Shown here in pieces: positions 37,276 to 46,183 of a stretch of DNA of 46,183 nucleotides. Both the position numbers and the translations under genes were made by a program. Each line of letters starts with the position of its first letter. The stretch's first letter is position 1. The notes under the pieces are model-generated. The model ran no database searches and had not been told where the DNA came from. It saw only the letters and a program-made list of their open reading frames with translations. Source of the DNA: Rodentolepis nana (taxonomy: Eukaryota; Platyhelminthes; Cestoda; Cyclophyllidea; Hymenolepididae); assembly GCA_900617975.1 (NCBI GenBank), contig UZAE01012287.1, forward strand, positions 1,833-48,015. Reading direction: 5' to 3'.

Positions 37276-40200
37276 TGCTTTGAGGTTGTAGGCTTAAATC
37301 TAACAATAAAATGAAAATTATTACCCGGCAAGTAATGTTAAATAATTTGTCTGCTAAGATAAATCTACCAGATATTTTCCACCACTGTGTCTGAACACAA
37401 ATTAATCTAGATCGTCTCTTCATAAATTCGTTTATTTCTTATCTGAAACCCTGTTTTATTTTAACTAACAAACCACAACAATTTTTCTTGATTTCTGATA
37501 TTTTACTTTTATATTTATTTGCCTGAGATGATCGTATTGAAACTTTACATATTGATAAATAGACATGTTTAAATGTACACAGCATATCTAAATTTATTGC
37601 CAAAAAAACTAAGTCATACTTCACATAACAAATTTTTGAATAGCCTAAATTTCTGGTTTGATTTTAATTTATATAAAACATGTAGGGAGTTTTTTTAAGA
37701 GACATAAGAAACGCTTGAAGACAATTAATAGCAAATTATGATTAATCGAGTTTAATTGCTACCTCGGTTTCGCTAATTACCGCTCGGAGTTTGCTTAAAT
37801 TAATTTGTTCCCCTTAATGGAAACACAAATTTGACACGTCTTAAATAGAATAAAAAATGGAAGTGGTATAGAGGACTTCATATTTTGGAGCTCGCTCTTT
37901 CATTTGACTAACTTTAAGCCAATTGGAACATTTTGTTTATCTTCAACTATCCCAGGAGAGTAGCAAAGAGGCTTACAAAGTTACAAACAAGCTGGCAAAA
38001 TTTGATAGGTTATTGAAATGCTACATTTATATGTTGTCAGGAAGTTTGATCAGAATTAATAAACTCTATTAAAATAAATTTTTAAACCATACTTTAACAC
38101 AATGCAGAAACAGTAAGTCGATTTATAATATAAGTCTTAAAATAAATGCCCACTGCTTACAGAAAAATGTATTGTCGAAACTGGGAATTCTGATTGAGAG
38201 ACTTCTTGATTACCCAAATTTATGAATATAAGATTTGGTCTATTAACGTCATCAACGATTTTGTTCTGTCCTTTTAATTTAATCTGTATTTTTAGATGCC
38301 ATAATTTAGGTTAATGTTGGTATATGATGGTATATGTTTTTAGTCGGGGATTCGGATCAAACATAGTTGGCAAAGATTTTAATACAAAGATGTATAATTT
38401 AATATGGGAGACCTAAACCTCTCCAACGTTTTAGGTCAGTTTCATTATTTCTTTCAATTATTCTAGAACGTAAAGTAATATAAAATACAGATTTTAACAG
38501 AATAAATCTTATTTATCTAGAAAGAAAACATTATTGAAGTATTCGGTCTTCTTACTGCACGTTTTTAATAATCGTGATGTACAGATATCAATTTGAAGAA
38601 TGGGCTATGTTACAAAAATATTTTAACAAAGACCAGTTTTTGTACGAGGAATGTTCCTTTGACATTAAAATAATAACTACATTGGTATTTTGGTAAGTGC
38701 AAATTGTAAAATTCAATTCAAATGGGTTTGTGCCACAACTCAGAAATGAAGTCAATCGTTACTTCATGGCTAATTTAATTTAAAATGTCTTTCTTTAATA
38801 TATATGCATATATTAAAAAAGTGGAGACTACAGTATTTTGAACAAATTTCAGATAATTAACAAATCGATTAGATTAACCTAAGCAAAATTGGGAATACTT
38901 GAACCCCATCTTATGAAATGGTTACCTTTTATTAGTATGGGAAACATTTTACTCAATTGCAATTGATTCAAAAGGAACTTTCATTGGCCTTTGCAATAAC
39001 TATGAATGCCTAAAAGCCAAATTTCGTGATTATTCAAATGCATTAATTCCAAATGGGCTTAATTGATGATTGATTGTCAAATGATAAGAGTTTTCGAAAT
39101 CCATTTGCCCTTTTGGCTGGCCACAAAGGAGTCATTAAAACCACTAATCTATCATCAAATCATTAACGTTCATGCATAGCATATGAATGAGCAAATGGCC
39201 AATTTTTTCCGCTGGTGATCTGTGTTTCGTCTATAACGCCTCGCTTACCAAAAAGAATTATTCTACTTCTTTAGACTTTACTTAAATACTTAAAAAATTT
39301 TCAGACGACCAGTAAAAATTTGAAGCAGTATTATAATTTTATATTGCAATTGAAAGAGGAGAGTTTAATGCGTGTTTGGCTGTTGTAAGCCTTATTGCTG
39401 CTGGCAAAAACAGACAATTGAACTGTTCGAACACGTCAGGAATTCAATATACTATTCAACAATACAAAGCAATACATGAATTTGAAGATTTCTAATTCGC
39501 AAAATTATTAAATCGAAAGCATCATGAAAGCGAATTCATACAGGAAAAGGAAACATATATAAATAGGGTAAAAAACGAGAATGATTGTCCAGAAAATTTG
39601 AAAATATTTGAATTTTTTACCTATATGTATTAAAAATCAAAGTTTGAACAATTTCATTCATTTACCTAAATTATAAAAATTAGTTGTTTCATTGATGGTT
39701 AGATTTATTGAGTTGACTTATTAACTTTAGTGACTTGCATTTTAAGCCAAGTTAATAAATCATGCGTAGGACGATATATTCTCATGCAGGGTGTATTTTA
39801 ATGCTGTAATAAATATAATTAACTTTATTCGAAATAAGAATTTTTATTGGAGTTTTTTATTTTTTAAATTATAAAAGTCATTTTGAGTGTAATACCTAGA
39901 TTTTTAGGTGCAATCAACAAGCTTTTGCAGACACTGATCTCGTACAACTAATCAGAGCAAATGGAATATTTAGTTTGGTTTAGATTAACATAACAGATAT
40001 TATCTGCTTCTTAAACAAATAAAAAATAATCGCTTCATCTTAGGCCGTCTACCTAATTTTTTAAGTTTTTAACTTTGTAACTTGTTTACTTACTCTCCCT
40101 TTATAAATATCAAATTAATAAGGTAAATTGAAGAAATTTTTAAAAGTAAATTATTTCCCGCTTAATAAATTGAATTCGATTGTCATGAAGTTAAAAATAT

Positions 40201-43200
40201 TTCATGGTTAGGTTCTCCGTTAAAATCTTAAGTTATTAAAGGCTATTTTCAATAAGAAACTATTTTATGAGATGCACTTAGCAATATTGTGTAAGCACCG
40301 AATGGACCAGCAATTGACTAGGCCTTGCACCTAAAATATTTTTTTTAAATATAATAAAAATTATAAAATAATTCATTGGTTATTCATTGTAACAAATTTT
40401 GTAAATGGTCGACTTCATTTTCAAGGAAAATGTTCTTCCTTTTTATGGTCATTGAATTCCATTTTCTTCAATTTAATAACCCAAAGAATTTACTAAGACA
40501 CGTTTTAAATTAGTGGAAGGATTTTGTTAGTAAGTATATATCCTTTTATAAAATTGGAGGAGATTCAAAATTGTTTGCAATATATTAAATGACTAATGCA
40601 GAGGCAGATAAGTCTATTGAAATTCTGGAAGAAAAGCAAGACAAATTTTAAATTTTAATATCATGTTTACGGCCCAAATATTATGGGGATTTGATAAAGC
40701 TAGGATACGAAATCCATTGCAAACGTCCACCCAAAACCGTATTTTAATAGTTAAATGATATTTAGACCATTCTAAAGTTGTTTGACAGTAAACATTTTTC
40801 AATCATATTTGTAGAATCATTCTTAAAGGTTATATTGTCATAAATAAGAGATTGAAAATGAAACTTAAGCGAATGACGGACAATGTTTTAAATTTAGTAA
40901 AGGATTCATTTTTACGATTTCACTTATTGGAAGAAAACTTGCTTCAGTGATCAAATAATCTAACCGAGAAAAGAAAATTCATTATAAATGTCATGAATGT
41001 TTTTCCTTTGAATCAAAACAACTTTCATCAAATACAATTTTAACTACATTTAATGAGCCATAAATAATATTTGTTTGTAGCTTCATGGACCACTTCAGAG
41101 ATAAACGTGTTATATTTTTAAAGTTTTGTGACAATATTTAACGAAGCAATTTCCATTATACTATCAAATAGGTTACAATGTTTCCAATTAAAACGCTTAA
41201 TAAATTAAATGAGTAATTTATAATGACAGGAGGCTAACTACATGAAGTAATTTCCTGCTATTCCTAGATCTTTTAATGAAAGGAAGTTGGATTTTTCTCA
41301 AATTAATGCTAGAAATGAGGAAAGATTATTTGTGATTTCTTACCATTTTTAACATATTTGAATTTAAGTAATTCTCCTAAAGAGTACATGAGTTTTATGA
41401 TCGATTTAATTTATTATTTCATTATGGCTGATTGTGCTTAAATTTCATATACGCGATAAATATACTGCATAAATATCTTTAAATTTTCGGCAAATTATTT
41501 TTAGCTTCTGCGTCAAACAAATGCGCTTTTTAAATATTTTGTTGGGAACCCTAAATCTGAATTCAATAATCGATTTTAAACAGTTGGCAATGATATAATC
41601 GGCAATATAATTATTTATTTACGATAAAGGGTACAACTTTCGATGATCTTTTAATATATACTTTTATGGAGCGTGCATTGTTAGTTATTTCTGAAACCTC
41701 TAATCATATGTTTCATTTGAAATTTGAACTGAAATTTGCCAACAAGGATTAAGTAATCTTCTATAAAAATTTAATTTGCATAATAAACAATATTTAAAAA
41801 TTCTAATATTCTTGTAATTTACGAAGTTAAAGTGCTTGTTATCGCTTGTTAATGACAGTATGTTTAGTCTATTAACAAGCAATATTAAAAAAATGAGATG
41901 TTTTATTTCTTTCCAAAATAATAAAATATTTTAGAAAACAAAGAGAAAATAATATTTAAGTGTCAATTTTTATATTTTCTGCAGAACTACTAAATAATAA
42001 ATTATTATGATTGTGTTATGAAGGATTTAATATTTGCAGATCAGATGCTTGATTGGCAACATTTTCCAAAGATATTAAAACAAATAGTGAAAGTCAATAA
42101 AATATTATTTGATCCCATCGTGTTCTTATTACATGGAATCAATAAAATTTCTCTATTGACCATTAGTTATTTTGTATAACTACATCAAATTATTAAAATC
42201 AATATCGATTTTAGAATTAATGAATAAATCAAATAAAATTTTTTTGATATATTACAAATATCATCAGTTTAATTTTATATGGACAATTACGACGAACGTT
42301 ATTTAAGCTCTTCAAACTGTTTTATGACACCAATCCCATAAAATTTATTTTCGAGTGTATCAAATAAATAACAGTCTGTCACAGACAGTTACAATTTTTA
42401 TCATCGCAATTAGGCGTGTTTTCATGAATTCAATACATACATAAATATGAATGTATAATTTTTCAATGCAAATATCGAAAGTTTTAACTGAAAGAAATTC
42501 TACTAAAAATAGGACTGAGAGTATCGCATGGCACGGAACTATTCAGCCAATAATAAATAATATTTAAAAGAGATAAATACTTATTATTTTTTTATAAGAA
42601 GTATATAAAATATTAAAATAATTATTAAAGTTATACGTATGATAGAAATTAGAAGGTGGAGCATTCCGATACATTCCGATGGCATTTGAATAACCATGAT
42701 AATACATAATATAAATATAAGCAATTAATAGTCAATACATGTTAAACTTACAGTTGATACGATTTTTAATATTATATCATTAAAATGTGCGATTATGAAA
42801 GTAGAACATTCAGTTTCACATTCATTTCCTTTTTAGTGATGCTCTTCCAAATATTACATAATTTTCAAAGGAAGCATAACTTAATCTTGCAAGATTTTGC
42901 CCTAGATATTTCGAATTTTAAAAATTTCTAAATAGCTAAAACTGAGCTTAAAGAAGAACGGATGCAATCACATTACCAAAAGATGAAAATCTAAATGGAT
43001 CTTCAACTAGTCGAGAAGTAGTCGTGTTTCTAACTTTATAATTAAACAGCGATTTTTTTCGTATTCCCCTTACTTAATGAAAACTTTCGTCCACCGGTTG
43101 GCATTTAACTCACTTTGGTGAGACTGACTGCACAGAATGACTATTAAATTCAACAGGAATTACCCATATCGTCATGTAAATAATAAAGATGAGGGTGCCT

Positions 43201-45585
43201 GCATTGTTTCCCATATTGAGAACTTCGTCGTTCATTATGAGTACGAATAAGAATATCTACAATTCAAAAATATTTGCGATTGTTTAAAATACTCTATAAT
43301 GCTGACATTGATTTACAACTCTTTTTTACTGCCATTAGAGCTTAGCTACCGCTTCTTAAACACTGATTGGTTTAAAAATGAGTTATTTCTTCGATTTTTG
43401 ATTCATTTTAGAGTGTGTCTCATTGAATTGCTAATAAGATAATCAGCTCTGGTGAAGTCCGAAAAAATAATGAATATGTGCCTTAATTAATGGATGGTGT
43501 ACTTTGACTTTAGTAAGGAAACATTGAGCATTATATCAATGAATAATTATCGATTTCTTGCTCATTCAGAGCAAATGCCCACTTCAATAAATTTACTTAA
43601 GTCATTCCATTGCTCAGTTAGTTACGGACAGGGAAGGTTCTGGGATCATTCCTCCATAGTTTGCTGAGAATCTACTTCAATCAGGCATTTCGATATGTCT
43701 TCACAAATAGATGGCAGTATTGTTGATCTCGATGTTAAATAAAAACACCTATTAATTAATCTAAACCTTAAGATGAAAATTGAACTATGAAGCTACAAGA
43801 CATTTCGATAATATTTTTAGTCCTTGACTCGTTCTACGTCTGCGTAGGGCTTTAAGACATTTACTCTTAAAAAATAAATTCGCTTCCATTAAATGGTTCT
43901 GAAGATTTGTCTACAAAAATAACACTTACAGAGAGATTGTAATCGTAAGATGGCATCCTACTATTCAAACGTCAGCCAATCAAAAACTGACATAATAATA
44001 GAATTTACCGATAACCAGATTGCCTTTAATTCTATCTTTTGTAAGAAGGTTTGCCATATTTGAAAAATCAATCAAAATTCATAATCCTCTAAAATAAATG
44101 CAAAAATTTCCCGAACAAATTTCAACTGGATCATAAAATGCAAAAGTTTGTCCTGAAAGCAAAAATAATTTCCTCAAAATTCTTTTAAATTTAATTAATT
44201 TATGTAAAAGCATTTATTTTCTGCAAAGTACAGTAAGTATTTTGATCAACCTGATCGCTCGTTTAAAATGTAAGCTTCATCATTTCCTAGATTTTTTTAA
44301 ATAAAGCGTTATACTGCAGAATCTTGTCTAATAAAGATGGAAAAAGACAGAGGATTTGATTTATTTTATATTTTTAAGCTAGTATGCACTCAGATTATTA
44401 TTTTTTGGTATGTCATATTTTGCGAAACCAGTGGCAATGTGATTTAAGAAACAATAGTTCATTCTAAAAGTGATTTGTTTAAACAAAAACTACTACACAT
44501 CAACATTAAATTAATTACATTTTACCTAATTGGTCTATCCATTCTTTATATAAATTAAACCACAACTTAATGTCAGAAATTAGTTTTAATACAAGCGTAA
44601 TTTTAAAAAAAATCCACTTCATTTAATGCGAGAATAATAGTTTTTTTGTAATTCCTATTTAAGATCGAATTTAAAACCAATATGTTTCCAATCAAATGGA
44701 ATATTTCAATTTTTAAGTTGTTCAGGCCATAAACGCTATTGGAATAATATTTGTTAGTCCATAAAAATGTAATATTTGACAAGAAGTCGCTGAATATCTT
44801 TGCTCTAACTATTTTGGTTTCCTATAATTATCTGAATGAATGCTAGCCTTTGGTCTAACGATTACAACCAGAAGAAAAAAACTTTCACCTCTTAACCATT
44901 TAATTTACGATGGAAATAGATATAACTTGAACTTCTACCGCGCAAATTTTTAAGCCCAGTGTATTTTGTATTCATTTCATTAGCCTTTAAAATTAAATCG
45001 ACTTTGGTATAAAAAAATAAGTTTTGTGTTATGCCAACTTTTGATTGAAATTTCTAGTATTAGTTCGAGATGAAATAGCAAAAAATAAATGGATAAAGTT
45101 ATAAATTGGACCATAGTTTGAGGGATTAGAACCGTTTGTGGTATCTCTAAACAACCCGAATTATCGATGGATCTTCAACAACCAAATAGCGATTTAGAGA
45201 GTGACAATGTAATTTCAAGATTTTGCAGGACTAACCCTGAAAGAAATTTTTTGGAAGGTCTAAAAGTTAACTGCGAACAGTATGTTCACTAAATACATAT
45301 ATTTATAACCAAAGTTTAGCCAAAAAACGTGAAGAACAGAATTTTCAAATTTTCTTGTAGAAAAATCATTGTCATTAATGCTAAAGATACTCAATTTCTA
45401 ATACGTAAACAGATTTATGTCTAAATGATCTGATTTTCTTCCAAAAATATGGTCATATAGGAAGCAGGTATATGACGTGAATACGTATATATGAATTGTT
45501 TATATGTTTGGTTGTGTTATTACGTGAAGCGTAGTCGTTATATACAATTTCAGCTGAATTGACTGTATTGCATAACGCTCGCAAC

Positions 45586-45600
45586 GTTCCAGAAAGTTCG
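45586..45600 (+). promoter_or_regulatory. Heat-shock-element-like motif
   Basis: gTTCcaGAAagTTCg: three perfectly spaced inverted nGAAn pentamers, the canonical HSF binding pattern. No gene is recognised next to it, and one such match in a window this size can arise by chance. Confidence 0.3.
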
Positions 45601-45830
45601 AGTGCTTCTTTCCTTCAGCCATCCAGGCGTTGTATTCCACAAAGGACACTAATTTGATAATTCTTGTTGTCTTGACTAATTTACTTTTTTCATCAAAGTA
45701 ATATTAACGTTTTCGATCCATAAGTCGTTACTGATATTAATTGTACGACTCTCTTTTTCCATAATGTTCATTTTTATTTCTGATAGTATCCTAAGAACTT
45801 GGTATTTTCTATGCTTAATTTTATACGCTG

Positions 45831-45833
45831 ATA

Positions 45834-45870
<37 letters not shown>
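45831..45870 (+). repeat. (TA)n microsatellite
   Basis: 40 bases of alternating A/T with one G interruption, again preceded by GCTG as at 1596. Confidence 0.95.
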
Positions 45871-45875
<5 letters not shown>

Positions 45876-46183
45876 TAATTTAAAAATCGAAACCAGCTAG
45901 CTCTCATGCTCTCCAATACCACACCCATGACATTTTAAAAAGAAATTTGTATGGTCCCAATAATTCTTTCTTGTTTCCTTTATACTCTTTACAACCGTTA
46001 CACCGCCGGTGAATGCCTTATTTCAATATCCTGTTGATTCATTTACGATTTGCATTAAAGTAGAAACATAATTTATTTCATATTAGTAGAAGTAAATACA
46101 AGTCATTTGGTACGTTGGCCTCCTTGAAAATTTAAAAAAATTGCTTATGTTGAAAAGCTCTTTAATCCCTGGCTGTTAGGCTT

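Larger units (their letters stand above)
35200..46183. other. Upstream of the Ig coding start; no recognisable gene
   Basis: AT-rich. May hold the promoter or untranslated exons of the Ig gene, but no TATA/initiator arrangement can be singled out in such AT-rich DNA. Contains the diverged repeat at 37189, the heat-shock-element-like motif at 45586 and the (TA)n tract at 45831. Open frames of 60-67 codons show no domain. Confidence 0.5.

Noticed and set aside
39050..39200. Cluster of TGATTGAT/TAAT motifs resembling HOX-PBX sites
   Set aside because: Such motifs are expected often in AT-rich DNA; no further support.
1..46183. tRNA, rRNA, CRISPR array or bacterial/phage system
   Set aside because: No cloverleaf with a convincing B box, no regular direct-repeat/spacer array and no prokaryotic-style gene packing was seen.

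Overview
This is an AT-rich stretch of animal nuclear DNA (by eye, about one third G+C or less). It has long spliceosomal introns, dispersed short retroelements, poly-G/poly-C runs and (TA)n microsatellites, and no bacterial-style operons or long open frames. The window is gene-poor. I can support one protein-coding gene, on the minus strand, entering from the right-centre. Its three recognisable exons are at 35174-34884, 28473-28272 and 27050-26977. They join in perfect phase (0, then 1, then 0) and encode a signal peptide, one complete immunoglobulin domain and the first strand of a second. The family signature fits neuronal Ig-superfamily adhesion proteins of the lachesin/DIP/Dpr/IgLON type, which points to a bilaterian, most likely a protostome invertebrate (flatworm, mollusc or arthropod). 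I cannot fix the lineage from sequence alone.

Layout. 1-15 kb: no recognisable gene; a rearranged retroelement cluster (484-1243), a single copy (3441-3768) and two copies inserted back to back (8097-8705). 15-27 kb: mostly featureless AT-rich DNA with two more copies (20100-20424 and 21068-21285), a lone 131-codon open frame, a short signal-peptide-like open frame and a weak candidate for a further exon of the Ig gene (24424-24355). 27-35.2 kb: the Ig gene, whose 6.4-kb first intron holds two more retroelement copies (29574-29896 and 32574-32896). 35.2-46.2 kb: upstream of the first coding exon, no recognisable coding sequence; one member of a diverged repeat pair, a heat-shock-element-like motif and a (TA)n tract.

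The most interesting non-gene structure is a ~315-bp repeat family with at least eight copies in 46 kb. It behaves like a SINE: one fixed AT-rich tail, head truncations, and 10-13 bp target-site duplications that I can read directly for three copies. On the strand opposite to its presumed transcript, the head carries a consensus 5' splice site (GAG|GTAAGT) beside a CACGTG palindrome. One intronic copy presents that splice site in the sense direction of the Ig gene. One copy has expanded internally into nested tandem repeats.

Most of the window is reported as empty because nothing in it can be supported.
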